Source: an uncultured Bacteroides sp. (lineage in GTDB: Bacteria; Bacteroidota; Bacteroidia; Bacteroidales; Bacteroidaceae). Taken from it: a stretch of 50,067 bases of DNA. Below the pieces are notes generated by a model. It searched no databases and had not been told where the DNA came from. It saw only the letters and a program-made list of their open reading frames with translations. Position 1 is the first letter of the stretch. Every line of letters starts with the position of its first letter. Both the position numbers and the translations under genes were made by a program. The stretch is taken from positions 1 through 50,067 of the forward strand of contig CAMOWU010000012.1 of NCBI GenBank assembly GCA_946628545.1. The letters are read 5' to 3'. Of this stretch, positions 14,918-24,160 are shown one piece after another.

Positions 14918-17467
14918 ATGAGATATAGAATAACGTTCTTGTTATTGCTGTTCATTGCCGTGAGCAACATGACGTACGCTCAGACGATGACAGACAATCA
15001 GGTAATAGACTTTGTGATTGAGCAACAGGAGAAAGGTGTTGACCAGCAGATCATTGTGACCAAGCTCTTGCAGAAGGGAGTGACGACTCAGCAGTTGCGT
15101 CGTGTGCGCAGGAAATACCAAGCCCAGCAAGACCAGATGGGTGCGGTGGATCTCACCGGAGAAGACAAGCGTCAGCAAAGGGTGCGTACCAGAACGAAAA
15201 AAGAAGAAGAAGGGGAGCGCCAGCAGCGTCGCAACAACTACATGGTGGACCGCACAAAAGTCAACCAGCGCAGGTTGACCAGGGAAGACCAATTGAGTGA
15301 ACTCGACCAGGAGGTTGGTTTCTTCGACATCGACTCCCTGATTTATTACCAGAACTTTTTCAAGGGAGAGAATCAGGTTTTTGGTCGGAATATCTTCAAC
15401 AACCAGATGCTGACCTTTGAACCCAACGTCAACATGCCTACACCTACCAACTACCGTCTGGGTGCTGGCGACCAGGTGTTCATCGATGTGTGGGGTGCCA
15501 CTCAGGAATCTCACGACGAGACCATCTCGCCTGATGGTTATGTAGTGCTTGATGGCATAGGCCCAGTGAAATTGGGCGGTCTGACCGTATCCCAAGCCAC
15601 TGCAGCCCTGAGGTCCCGTTTGGGCAGTCGATACAGCGACAGCAACGTGAGTCTGAGTGTGGGCGAGACCCGTACCATCCAGGTTCAGGTGATGGGTGAA
15701 GTCAATGCCCCAGGTACCTATGCGTTGAGCTCTTTGTCGTCGGCTTTCAATGCGCTTTATGCCGCAGGCGGTATCAGCGACATAGGTACGCTGCGCGACA
15801 TCAAGGTCTATCGATATGGCAGGGAAATCGCCTCTATCGACGTGTATGACTATATCCTCAACGGCAACACCAAGGGCGATGTCCGTCTGCAGGACAACGA
15901 TGTGATTGTGGTAGGTCCTTACGACTGTCTGGTGAATATCCGAGGAAAGGTGAAGCGCCCGATGTTTTACGAAATGAAGAAAGATGAGAGCGTCAACACC
16001 ATCATCCAGTACGCCGGTGGTTTCACTGGTGACGCTTACACGAAGAATGTTCGACTGATCCGCAAGAACGGCAGTCGCTACAGCATACACACAATTGAAG
16101 AGTTCGACATGAATGGCTTCACCCTCAGCGACTGCGACTCCATCTATGTGGATTCCGTGATTGCCCGTTTCTCCAATCTGGTGGAAATCAGAGGTGCAGT
16201 TTATCACCCCGGCCAGTTTGAGCTCGGCAGCAGTATAGCCAGTGTCCGCGACCTGATTAACGCAGCCGACGGTGTAAGGGAAGATGCTTTTCTCAACCGT
16301 GCGGTGATGCACCGCGAGAAACCCGATATGACCCTGGAAACCAAGTCGATCGATATCAAGGGACTGCTTGACGGCTCTGTGGCAGACATTCCCCTGCGCA
16401 ACAATGACGTAGTGTTCATACCGAGCATGACAGAAATGAACCCCGACCAGACACTGACTATCGAAGGCGAAGTCAACTTCCCTGGCATTTACCAATATTC
16501 AGAGAACACGACCTTGGAGGACTTTATCTTGCAGGCCGGTGGTTTGACGCAGGCTGCCTCTATGGCGCAAGTGAACGTTTATCGACGCATTCGTGACCCT
16601 AGATCGACTGTCAACGACACCAAACTCACAGAGACTTTCGCGTTCTCGCTGAATGATGACTTCAAGATCGAAGGCGCCAATAACTTTACACTGCTTCCTT
16701 TCGACCAGGTGGTGGTACGTAAGAGCCCTGCCTACAACGAGCAGCAAAATGTCACCATTGTCGGTGCGGTGAACTTCCAAGGAAGTTATGCCATGAGCAA
16801 CAAGCGTTACCGTCTATCCGATCTCGTACGTGACGCAGGTGGACTGTCTGAACTTGCTTATCCCAAGGGTGCGCGCCTGGAACGCAGGATGACCCAGGAA
16901 GAACGCACCCAGCGGGAGACCACCCTTCGCAATTCCCAAATCTTGCTCTACGAAGAGAGCATGAAGAATATGCAGGGAAACAATAGCTTCAACCTTCAGC
17001 TGGCCGATTCGTTGCTCAACCTCAAACTCGACTTGGGCGATGTATATGACCAAGCCATTGACCTTGAGGCCGCTTTGAAGGATACTGCAGGCTATGAGAA
17101 CATTGTGCTCAGGGAAAACGACCGGCTGATCATTCCTCAGTACTCCAATACCGTGAAGATCAGCGGTGAGGTGATGTACCCCAACTCCATCAACTATAAA
17201 GCGGGTGAGTCACTTAGTTACTATATCAAGCGTGCCGGTGGTTACGGCAACAATGCCCGCAAGTCGCGTGTCTTTGCATATTACATGAATGGATCGGTGC
17301 GATTGTTGAACCGCAGGAGCAGCAAGGAAATACAGCCGGGATGTGAGATTGTGGTGCCTTCGAAGGAGACTCGCAACAGAATGTCAACCGCCGAGATTCT
17401 ATCTATAGGTTCTTCATCGGCTTCCATCGCTGCGGTGATCGCCACTATTGCCAATCTGCTTAAGTAG
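14918..17467 (+). CDS. Polysaccharide export protein with six SLBB domains (Wza-like)
   Basis: The 849-aa product begins with a Sec signal peptide (cleavage near TYA-QT at 21). A basic, Gln-rich linker runs to about 150, followed by a polysaccharide export (Poly_export) domain at about 175-255 (NYRLGAGDQVFIDVWGATQ, DGYVVLDGIGPVKLGGLT). Then come six SLBB-like units, recognisable by repeats of the type GEVNAPGTY, GKVKRPMFY, GAVYHPGQF, GEVNFPGIY, GAVNFQGSY and GEVMYPNSI. A hydrophobic helix ends the protein (about 825-849). It should form the outer-membrane/periplasmic export channel. Unlike E. coli Wza (one N-terminal lipid-anchored chain of about 380 aa) it is long and has no lipobox, a form common in Bacteroidetes. 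Confidence 0.88.
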   Translation: MRYRITFLLLLFIAVSNMTYAQTMTDNQVIDFVIEQQEKGVDQQIIVTKLLQKGVTTQQLRRVRRKYQAQQDQMGAVDLTGEDKRQQRVRTRTKKEEEGERQQRRNNYMVDRTKVNQRRLTREDQLSELDQEVGFFDIDSLIYYQNFFKGENQVFGRNIFNNQMLTFEPNVNMPTPTNYRLGAGDQVFIDVWGATQESHDETISPDGYVVLDGIGPVKLGGLTVSQATAALRSRLGSRYSDSNVSLSVGETRTIQVQVMGEVNAPGTYALSSLSSAFNALYAAGGISDIGTLRDIKVYRYGREIASIDVYDYILNGNTKGDVRLQDNDVIVVGPYDCLVNIRGKVKRPMFYEMKKDESVNTIIQYAGGFTGDAYTKNVRLIRKNGSRYSIHTIEEFDMNGFTLSDCDSIYVDSVIARFSNLVEIRGAVYHPGQFELGSSIASVRDLINAADGVREDAFLNRAVMHREKPDMTLETKSIDIKGLLDGSVADIPLRNNDVVFIPSMTEMNPDQTLTIEGEVNFPGIYQYSENTTLEDFILQAGGLTQAASMAQVNVYRRIRDPRSTVNDTKLTETFAFSLNDDFKIEGANNFTLLPFDQVVVRKSPAYNEQQNVTIVGAVNFQGSYAMSNKRYRLSDLVRDAGGLSELAYPKGARLERRMTQEERTQRETTLRNSQILLYEESMKNMQGNNSFNLQLADSLLNLKLDLGDVYDQAIDLEAALKDTAGYENIVLRENDRLIIPQYSNTVKISGEVMYPNSINYKAGESLSYYIKRAGGYGNNARKSRVFAYYMNGSVRLLNRRSSKEIQPGCEIVVPSKETRNRMSTAEILSIGSSSASIAAVIATIANLLK

Positions 17468-17476
17468 TGCCCTGGG

Positions 17477-18427
17477 ATGAAAACGGCTATCATACTGTTG
17501 AATTGGAATGGTGCTGACGATACCATCGATTGTTTGAATTCCCTTTCAGGGGCCAGTGGTGACTTTTTTGTCGTGGTGGTGGATAATGACTCACACGATG
17601 ACTCTGTTGAACGTCTGAAGGAATGGGAAGGCAGTCATCCTCAAATAGATCTGCATTTGGTGGAAGAGCATGAGAATCACGGATTCGCTATCGGCAACAA
17701 CATCGGTGTGCGTTACGCATCTCAGTTCCAGCCTGCCTATTACTTGCTCTTGAATAACGACACTGTAGTAGAACCCGATTTCTTGGTGAAAATGACTTCC
17801 TTCATGGAAACACACAAGGATGTGGATGTGGTTTCGCCAGTCATCAACTATTATGCCGACAAAGATAAGATCTGGTTTGGTGGTGGACGATTGAAATATG
17901 CAGGTAGAACAGCTTTGCATAGAGGCGAGAGCTATAGCGTGTTGAAAGATGCAGCATCTTTCCCTATTGACTACGTTTCTGGCTGTGCGATGTTGTTTAA
18001 GCCAACTGTGTTGACGCCTTCAGGCGATGTCTTTTCTGACAAGTTCTTTTTCGGTGAAGAAGACCATGAGTTCTCCGTCAGGATGATGAATCGTCACCAA
18101 ATGGCTTGTGTGACTGGATCCAAGGTCTATCATAAAATAGGCATGGCGAGGAAGAAGTTGAGCAAAGAGAGGGAAGACTTTGATTCTTACATATATTATC
18201 TTTCACTTTATGTCATATATGGTTTGCATGAGGGACTGCTTGCATGGTGTCCCAAGATGGTGTATATCTATATGAAGTCTCTGAATAAGTTCAGGAGTTT
18301 GGGACATTCTCTTCTCACTTCGTCGAGTCTATCTCATCGGCTTTTCAAGGACTATCAGAAGTACAAGGCTATTGACAGAAAATGCTTTGAAGAGCTTAGA
18401 AGCCGTTTCCTGAATACACAATCTTAG
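17477..18427 (+). CDS. Family 2 glycosyltransferase (rhamnosyltransferase-like)
   Basis: The 316-aa product is a GT-A enzyme of the WbbL/RfbN-like GT2 group. It starts TAIILLNWNGADDTIDCLNS, has VVVDNDSHDDSVERL, GFAIGNNIGVRYA and the donor/metal-binding LLNNDTVV (91-98, acid residue Asp95), then GGGRLKYAG and GEEDHEFSVRM. It should be cytoplasmic and add one sugar, by inversion, to the lipid-linked repeat unit. Rhamnose is a guess from subfamily resemblance. It starts 9 nt after the exporter gene. Confidence 0.85.
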   Translation: MKTAIILLNWNGADDTIDCLNSLSGASGDFFVVVVDNDSHDDSVERLKEWEGSHPQIDLHLVEEHENHGFAIGNNIGVRYASQFQPAYYLLLNNDTVVEPDFLVKMTSFMETHKDVDVVSPVINYYADKDKIWFGGGRLKYAGRTALHRGESYSVLKDAASFPIDYVSGCAMLFKPTVLTPSGDVFSDKFFFGEEDHEFSVRMMNRHQMACVTGSKVYHKIGMARKKLSKEREDFDSYIYYLSLYVIYGLHEGLLAWCPKMVYIYMKSLNKFRSLGHSLLTSSSLSHRLFKDYQKYKAIDRKCFEELRSRFLNTQS

Positions 18428-18448
18428 TTCTATTTACAGGTTCTTTTT

Positions 18449-19687
18449 ATGCGTATCTCCTCTTTAGTGGCATCCAAGCGTTTGCGTCAGGTCCTGGCTC
18501 TCTACACATCCACCCTTGTGGGTGTGTTTCTGGGTTTTGTCGCCTCCATCATCAACACCAATGCTTTGGATCCCGCTGCTTATGGTGATGTCAGATATGT
18601 ACAGAATATCATCCAGTTGTTGTCGTGGCTTCTGCTCTTCGGCTATTTCCTTTCTGGCAGCCGTTTGTTGGCATTGGAAAACGATGAGGAGAAACGCCGT
18701 GAAATAAGAGGTGTGCTTGTGATTATTCTTGGGGTGATATGCTTGGGTACGGCATTACTGGATTTAGTGATCGGTTTGTTTCATTCCGATGCCCCTACAG
18801 GCACCCGCCTTTTCTTGTATTCCATACCAGTATGTTTCTATCCTGTCCTGATCAACTATCTGAATACTACTGCTCAGGGCGACAATCATATCGGCCGCCT
18901 TTCTGTCGCGCGCTTACTTCCTCATTTTGTCTATATCGTCGTCGCTTATTATCTGTATAAGACATGCGTGGTGACCTCTGCCTTGATGCTGACCCTCCAA
19001 TGGGGCATCTACAGTTTGGTGCTTTTCGGTGTGATCGCTTCTACCAAACCAAAATTCAGGAACATCGCATACCATTGGAACAGGTTGAAGGTGGAGAATC
19101 TTGCTTATGGCAGGAAATTGTACTATGGTTCCTTGGCGATGGTGGCGACCAATTATCTGCCTGGTTTCACTCTTGGTTTGTTCGACAGCGACAATGTCAA
19201 TGTGGGTTTCTACACCCTTGCCTTGACTTTGACTACACCGCTCTCTTATTTGCCAGCCATAGTTGGAACCACTTATTTCAAGCAGTTTGTCAATGAGCCT
19301 CAGATACCAGACAAGGTGTTTCGTTTCACTTTGTTGGTGACAGTCTGCAGTTGTATTTGCTTCATCTTGCTGATCAATCCATTGGTATCAATCCTTTATC
19401 GTGATGATTATGCTCAGGTTGGTGTTTATGCTTCATGGATGGCTGTTGGTTTCGCCTTTCATGGTTTGGGCGATATGATCAACCGCTTCCTTGGATCGCA
19501 TGGCATAGGCACTCCGATTATGAACAGCAGTATCGCTTGTGGTCTGGTCAAGGTGGTAGGATATTTCTTGCTGGTTTATTTCTGGGGTATAGAAGGCGCG
19601 CTGATTACCACCATACTGAGTTCTATGGTGTATTGTGTATGCCTGTATTATTATTATCGAAGAATCGTTCCCATCAAGAAATCCTGA
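18449..19687 (+). CDS. Oligosaccharide flippase (Wzx-type)
   Basis: The 412-aa product is a multi-pass membrane protein with about a dozen hydrophobic segments spread over its whole length (for example about 19-38, 55-70, 90-112, 119-137). Its arrangement is that of the polysaccharide_synt/MOP-superfamily flippases: YTSTLVGVFLGFVASIINTN near the start, and a late block with WMAVGFAFHGLGDMINRFLG. It would flip undecaprenyl-linked repeat units to the periplasm. Its last 14 bases overlap, tail to tail, the end of the polymerase-like gene on the other strand, leaving no room for a terminator. Confidence 0.82.
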   Translation: MRISSLVASKRLRQVLALYTSTLVGVFLGFVASIINTNALDPAAYGDVRYVQNIIQLLSWLLLFGYFLSGSRLLALENDEEKRREIRGVLVIILGVICLGTALLDLVIGLFHSDAPTGTRLFLYSIPVCFYPVLINYLNTTAQGDNHIGRLSVARLLPHFVYIVVAYYLYKTCVVTSALMLTLQWGIYSLVLFGVIASTKPKFRNIAYHWNRLKVENLAYGRKLYYGSLAMVATNYLPGFTLGLFDSDNVNVGFYTLALTLTTPLSYLPAIVGTTYFKQFVNEPQIPDKVFRFTLLVTVCSCICFILLINPLVSILYRDDYAQVGVYASWMAVGFAFHGLGDMINRFLGSHGIGTPIMNSSIACGLVKVVGYFLLVYFWGIEGALITTILSSMVYCVCLYYYYRRIVPIKKS

Positions 19688-20969
19688 CGCCCTCTTCTTG
19701 GACGATAGCAGTCTTTCCTCTTGCCAAGAATCTGTTTCCTATCACAAACCAATCGAAAATCCATAGGAATAGGATGATTATTGCGCTTTCGAAGATAGTG
19801 AGGTTGGCGAAGTAAAGGTCGAACCATCCCATGAATAACAGTGTGATATAGAAGAAATACACGGTATAGGTGTAGATGCTGGCATATTTCAGTGCCAGGA
19901 GTTTCAGCGTGTAAATGATGGTGCTGAGGATGAGTATATACATGGTGAAACTGACCAGATTGGTGTTGATATAGAGGGTTCCGAAGATGGTGCGAACGTT
20001 GGTCAGCGATGTTCCAGAGAAGTAAAACAGACTGTTGATGGGCGATACGAGTTCTTTGTCGCCTGTTGCGGTCTTGACCAGGTTCACCAATTGGGCGATG
20101 ATGATTTCAAAGCTCCCACCGTCGTCAGGCAGTCCCCTTTCCAGGTCCATGCTCCAACCGTAAGTTCCACTGGTCAGGTAGTGGAAGAAATGTCCGAAGA
20201 TGAAGTCCATGAAATCGTCTGATACCCCCCTCTCTTGCACCACGAGGATGGACATGGCGTAGAAGGTGAAGAAGATGGCGAACATGCCGAGCACCACTGT
20301 GATGAGCAGTCGCAGAGTCAGTTTTGTCCTTCCTGTATATACGCGCATGGTCAACGCTGCGATGATGGGAATGATGGTCCAGCCTTTCACCTGATTGAGC
20401 ACACTCACAGCCGTGAACACAATGACGGGGAACCACAGCCACCATCGCTTCTTGCCCACGTAATAGATACAAATCATATATAGGGGGATGGTGAAGATTC
20501 TCAGGTGACCCCAAAAGCCGAATCCGCTGAAGTCCTCGCCGAACTCATCAGAACCAAGGGCTTGCTTCGAGTTGGCAAGCGTGCTTCTAAGGTGCCAGAC
20601 GAACAGCAGACTGAGGATGAGAGACAGGATGGTCAGCAGTTTGGGCATTTGCGAGTCCCTCATCTCGGTCAAGGTGGTGTCGATGGTGGATTGCGCCTTT
20701 TTCCGCTGCATGATATAGGCTATGCTGAAACTGGGAATGGCGAAGAGGAAGATGCCGACATGCCAGATGATGATGCTGGGGTAGTAGAACGGCACAAAGC
20801 CTAAGGGACCGTCAGCAATGAGCAGGGTGATGAGCAACACCGCAAGATAGGGGAACATGAGGAAAGTCAAGGGCGTGAAAAGGGTCTTCCATGCCTTGTA
20901 TTCCATATATTGCAGAACACCAACCTCTACAATGAAGGAGAATAATATGAAGAAGTCGCTGAGACTCAT
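19674..20969 (-). CDS. Polysaccharide repeat-unit polymerase (Wzy-like)
   Basis: The 431-aa product is hydrophobic throughout, with about 10-12 predicted membrane segments and a large non-membrane loop around 250-320 (QERGVSDDFMDFIFGHFFHY, then YGWSMDLERGLPDDGG). This topology and its place beside flippase and Wzz genes fit an O-antigen/EPS polymerase, a family with poor sequence conservation. It would join repeat units in the periplasm. It follows the Wzz gene on the same strand with a 22-nt gap, so polymerase and chain-length regulator form one unit. Confidence 0.72.
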   Translation of the reverse strand: MSLSDFFILFSFIVEVGVLQYMEYKAWKTLFTPLTFLMFPYLAVLLITLLIADGPLGFVPFYYPSIIIWHVGIFLFAIPSFSIAYIMQRKKAQSTIDTTLTEMRDSQMPKLLTILSLILSLLFVWHLRSTLANSKQALGSDEFGEDFSGFGFWGHLRIFTIPLYMICIYYVGKKRWWLWFPVIVFTAVSVLNQVKGWTIIPIIAALTMRVYTGRTKLTLRLLITVVLGMFAIFFTFYAMSILVVQERGVSDDFMDFIFGHFFHYLTSGTYGWSMDLERGLPDDGGSFEIIIAQLVNLVKTATGDKELVSPINSLFYFSGTSLTNVRTIFGTLYINTNLVSFTMYILILSTIIYTLKLLALKYASIYTYTVYFFYITLLFMGWFDLYFANLTIFESAIIILFLWIFDWFVIGNRFLARGKTAIVQEEGVRIS

Positions 20970-20991
20970 TCCGTTTCAGGTGCTAATGGCT

Positions 20992-22110
20992 TTAGCTTTC
21001 TTTGGCGTCGTCGGTTGTCGTTGACTTTTTGCCGTCTTTGTCTTCCTTTTCTTCTTTTGCTGCTTCTTTTTTCATCTGCTGGAATTCATTCTTGAAGATG
21101 ATCCATGCCACGGTCAAGAAGAAAGTGGTGAATACGTAGAGGAATGCCATCATGATTTTCTTAGGCGAAGATGCCTTGATGGGGGTCAAAGCTGGCTGGA
21201 TGACTACGCTGATGGGTTTCTTCTCCTGGAGTTTGGCTTTAGCCGCCTCCAGTTGTTGCGACACCTGCTCATAGACAGAGTAGGCGAGCGACATCTCGTT
21301 TTCCAGGTTCTCTTGTTCGGTTGTCACTCTCGCCAATATGGCGTTCTGGTGGGAGTCGGTGTAGTTGGCGTATTCCCTCTGGGCCTTTCTGTACTTCTCC
21401 TGTGAGCTCTTGTGCAGTTTCTCGAGATAGGCGATGTTGTCGCGTTCCTTGACTGTACGGTATTTGTCAACGTAGGTCTGGAGCTTCTCTGCCACAGCCG
21501 TTGCTGTGGTGGCGGCAATGAGAGGGTCCTGCATGGTGGCAGTCACCGTAATCATACTGGTTGTCTTGTCGAGTGTGACACTGAGGCTCTTGCCGAACGA
21601 TTCGAGCATGAGTTGCTGATCACGGCTCAGTTGAGTAGATTCAGCGGTGGTGATGTCCTCGGGAACGGAAGTCTCATTCTTCTTGAAGAGTTTCTTGATT
21701 GGCATCATCATGGCCGACCACCATGGCATTCTCTGGTGATTGGTCAGATAGTCGAGCATGTCGGTGTTGATATCGCCATCCTTGCTCGTAACTGGAAGCT
21801 GAAGCATCTCGGTGAGAAAAGGAGTGGAACTGACAATCTCGGGGTAGAGGTCAGGATAAATAGCCTCGTTGGTGTTCATACCACCAAGGTCGATGCCTGC
21901 CATTTGTGCCAGTGATCCTAAGCTTCCTGCCAAACCAGACTCGCCTAAAGACAATTCTGGTGCAATCTTCACCTCAGAGGTGTATTCCTTGGGTATGCTG
22001 AAGGCTATGATTACTACAGCTACAAAGGCGATGAGACAGTTTCTGATAATCATCTTCCTCTTTTCCCATATCAAGGTGAATATGGTGATGATGTTGGTCT
22101 CTTTCTTCAT
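20992..22110 (-). CDS. Wzz-type chain-length determinant
   Basis: The 372-aa product has the two-membrane-helix layout of Wzz co-polymerases: TM1 about 24-39 (CLIAFVAVVIIAFSIP), TM2 about 318-338 (KIMMAFLYVFTTFFLTVAWI), and between them a helical periplasmic domain with coiled coil (VEKERDNIAYLEKLHKS-like region about 218-280). A conserved proline-rich PIKASSPKK precedes TM2. The C-terminus is a Lys/Glu-rich cytoplasmic tail. There is no kinase domain, unlike the BY-kinase at 29669, so the locus has two co-polymerase-like proteins. It should set the modal length of the polymer made by the adjacent Wzy-like protein. Confidence 0.82.
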   Translation of the reverse strand: MKKETNIITIFTLIWEKRKMIIRNCLIAFVAVVIIAFSIPKEYTSEVKIAPELSLGESGLAGSLGSLAQMAGIDLGGMNTNEAIYPDLYPEIVSSTPFLTEMLQLPVTSKDGDINTDMLDYLTNHQRMPWWSAMMMPIKKLFKKNETSVPEDITTAESTQLSRDQQLMLESFGKSLSVTLDKTTSMITVTATMQDPLIAATTATAVAEKLQTYVDKYRTVKERDNIAYLEKLHKSSQEKYRKAQREYANYTDSHQNAILARVTTEQENLENEMSLAYSVYEQVSQQLEAAKAKLQEKKPISVVIQPALTPIKASSPKKIMMAFLYVFTTFFLTVAWIIFKNEFQQMKKEAAKEEKEDKDGKKSTTTDDAKES

Positions 22111-22150
22111 GTTTATGGTCGTTTGTTGATGATGTTCTGATTTATTCTTG

Positions 22151-22158
22151 CAAAATTA
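22151..22158 (-). promoter_or_regulatory. -7 box for the Wzz-Wzy unit
   Basis: Read on the minus strand, TAATTTTG followed by C matches TAnnTTTG, 41 nt upstream of the Wzz start codon. No convincing -33 box was found at the expected distance. Confidence 0.55.
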
Positions 22159-22340
22159 CATCTTTTCCTGCAAATGATAAAATTTGAGGCGGTTTATTTA
22201 GCCTCCACCTTTACGGCACAAGTTGAATGCGGCTGTGGCAACTTGCATGGTGCTTGAGAAAAGGTGTTCTATCCTTGTTTATTTGGCATTGTTGTGGATA
22301 AGTTTTTGCCCTTTCATTTCGTCAGATTGTAAATAACTTG

Positions 22341-22348
22341 TAACTTTG
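22341..22348 (+). promoter_or_regulatory. -7 box for the second GT2 gene
   Basis: TAACTTTG followed by C matches TAnnTTTG and lies only 16 nt before the start codon at 22365, so the leader would be about 10 nt. No TTTG was seen at the -33 position. Confidence 0.55.
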
Positions 22349-22364
22349 CACAAAATTACGACGA

Positions 22365-23177
22365 ATGAAAGATTTGGTATCGGTTATCATGCCCACCTAT
22401 AACAGCGAAGCTACGTTGTTGCGAAGTGTGGAAAGCATTCTTAACCAGACATATACAAATTTGGAATTGCTGATTACCGACGATTGCTCCAAGGATAACA
22501 CTGCGGAGTTGATTCGTAGTGTGGAAGCAAAAGACAGTCGTGTGCATGCCACTTTGCTCACCTCTAATTATGGTCCGGGCTATGCGCGTAATGAGGCAAT
22601 CGGAAGAGCAAAGGGACGTTATATCGCTTTTTGCGACAGCGATGACCGGTGGTTCCCCAACAAATTGGAACGCCAAATCGCATTCATGGCTGAGAAGCAG
22701 TGTGCTTTGTCTTATACTTCGTATTTGGTTTGCGATGAAAACGACAATGACGTGGGAATCGTTGTTGCCCCTGACAAGATCGACTTGGATATGCTCAAGC
22801 GCGACAACAAGATAGGTTGCTTGACCGCAGTTTATGATACCCAGCTGTTGGGGCAGAAATTCTATATGCCCACCTTGCGCAAACGTCAGGACTGGGCCTT
22901 GTTCCTGACGATATTGATGAAATGCAAGATAGCCTGCGGCATCACCTATCCTTTGGCTTATTACCGTATCACTACGGACTCGGTTTCGAGCAATAAATTC
23001 TCACTGGTGAAATATAACGTGAGGGTTTACCAGCAGATTTTAGGCTATTCCAAGTTGAAGTCTTATTGTTATTTCCTTTTCTGCTTCTTCCCTTCTTATA
23101 GCTTCAAGGTACTGAAGAATAAAATCTACAGTTTTAAGTATATCTCTAAACTGAGGAGCAGGAGGAAGCAAGGCTAA
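22365..23177 (+). CDS. Family 2 glycosyltransferase
   Basis: The 270-aa product is a typical GT-A family 2 enzyme: VSVIMPTYNSEATLLRSVES at the start, LLITDDCSKDNT, and AFCDSDDRWFPNK with the metal-binding DSD motif (91-93). The last 40 residues are aromatic and basic (YCYFLFCFFPSYSFKVLKNK), suggesting contact with the membrane. It should add one sugar to the lipid-linked repeat unit. It has its own promoter and converges on the C5-epimerase gene with a 2-nt gap. Confidence 0.87.
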   Translation: MKDLVSVIMPTYNSEATLLRSVESILNQTYTNLELLITDDCSKDNTAELIRSVEAKDSRVHATLLTSNYGPGYARNEAIGRAKGRYIAFCDSDDRWFPNKLERQIAFMAEKQCALSYTSYLVCDENDNDVGIVVAPDKIDLDMLKRDNKIGCLTAVYDTQLLGQKFYMPTLRKRQDWALFLTILMKCKIACGITYPLAYYRITTDSVSSNKFSLVKYNVRVYQQILGYSKLKSYCYFLFCFFPSYSFKVLKNKIYSFKYISKLRSRRKQG

Positions 23178-23179
23178 TC

Positions 23180-24103
23180 TCACGCATTGTTTCTCTCGAT
23201 GATTTTCTGAAATGCCTTGATGAGGAAAGCTGTCCCTTTCTTGATGGGATTCCTGTACTCGTTTTCCCATCTCTTGGCATATTCGTTGAAAATATCTTGT
23301 TGCGTCAGTTGATAGAGTGCCTGCATCTGGGCGACGTGAAGGTGATGGTAGAAAGGACTGGCGTAATGTCCGTCAAGGTCGTACATGCTCCAGAAAGAAT
23401 TGGAGAAGCGAGGCAGGTATTTTTTCAGTGTCTCTATGGTCTGCAGCATCGTTTCCTTGTATTTGCCTTCGTCTTGAGTTGCCAGCACATAATCGTAGAT
23501 GCCGAATAGCGCGAAGATCCATCCGTTCATGACCGCAGGTTTGTGGGTGTATTCCAGGAGGATCAATTCATTGTCGCGGTAAATGGCAGTTCCTCCCTCG
23601 GAAACGGGCTTGATCATGAAGTCGATCGACATTTTAGCCTGTTCCAAATACTTACTTATACCTGTACTGATATATGCTCTGACCAGTAAAGATATGGCTT
23701 CACCCTGAGCCATGGCGCCGTAAGGGTGGTCAGGATAGATATGAGAGAAGTTCTTCCAGGCTCCAGTTGGCTCTTGATGATCTGAAGTCCATTCCACGCA
23801 TTGGAGGAATTTCTCTCGGTATTGCTCGTCTCCAGTCATCAAATACAGGTCGTAAGCTCCCAGTCCATATTGAAATATGGCTACGGGGAATATCACTTCT
23901 TTGCCGTTTTCCAACGCAATCTTGGGCAAGGCATCCGTACCCAACAACTCTGGTTGCATCCTCACTTTGTCGGTGAGGTTATTGTAATAACCTTTGACTT
24001 CTGTGGTGGAAAAGCATTTGCCGATATCTTGGTTCACGTGCAATACACTTTTACCTGTGACCATTTTATACCATTTCTTGATATTGTAGAGTGTCAGTGC
24101 CAT
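23180..24103 (-). CDS. D-glucuronyl C5-epimerase homologue
   Basis: The 307-aa product resembles the C-terminal catalytic domain of heparan-sulfate glucuronyl C5-epimerases: FPVAIFQYGLGAYDLYL (72-88), MAQGEAISLLVRAYISTG (131-148) and PAVMNGWIFALFGIYDY (189-205), all recognisable from the animal enzyme. These enzymes invert C5 of glucuronate within a polymer to give iduronate. No signal peptide is visible, so it would act in the cytoplasm, on lipid-linked units or nucleotide-linked sugar, or be exported unconventionally. It is the last gene of the minus-strand run Wzi-lipoprotein-epimerase. The family match is strong from motifs; activity and substrate are inferred. Confidence 0.82.
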   Translation of the reverse strand: MALTLYNIKKWYKMVTGKSVLHVNQDIGKCFSTTEVKGYYNNLTDKVRMQPELLGTDALPKIALENGKEVIFPVAIFQYGLGAYDLYLMTGDEQYREKFLQCVEWTSDHQEPTGAWKNFSHIYPDHPYGAMAQGEAISLLVRAYISTGISKYLEQAKMSIDFMIKPVSEGGTAIYRDNELILLEYTHKPAVMNGWIFALFGIYDYVLATQDEGKYKETMLQTIETLKKYLPRFSNSFWSMYDLDGHYASPFYHHLHVAQMQALYQLTQQDIFNEYAKRWENEYRNPIKKGTAFLIKAFQKIIERNNA

Positions 24104-24160
24104 TGTTCGTACTTCTTAGGATGTGTTGTTGCTGGAGTAGGGTAGATAACGATTGTGTCT

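Noticed and set aside
14942..16495. Open frame of 517 codons antisense to the Wza-like gene
   Set aside because: It mirrors the codon pattern of the strong plus-strand gene, shows no domain or signal, and is His/Val-rich as expected of antisense shadow frames.
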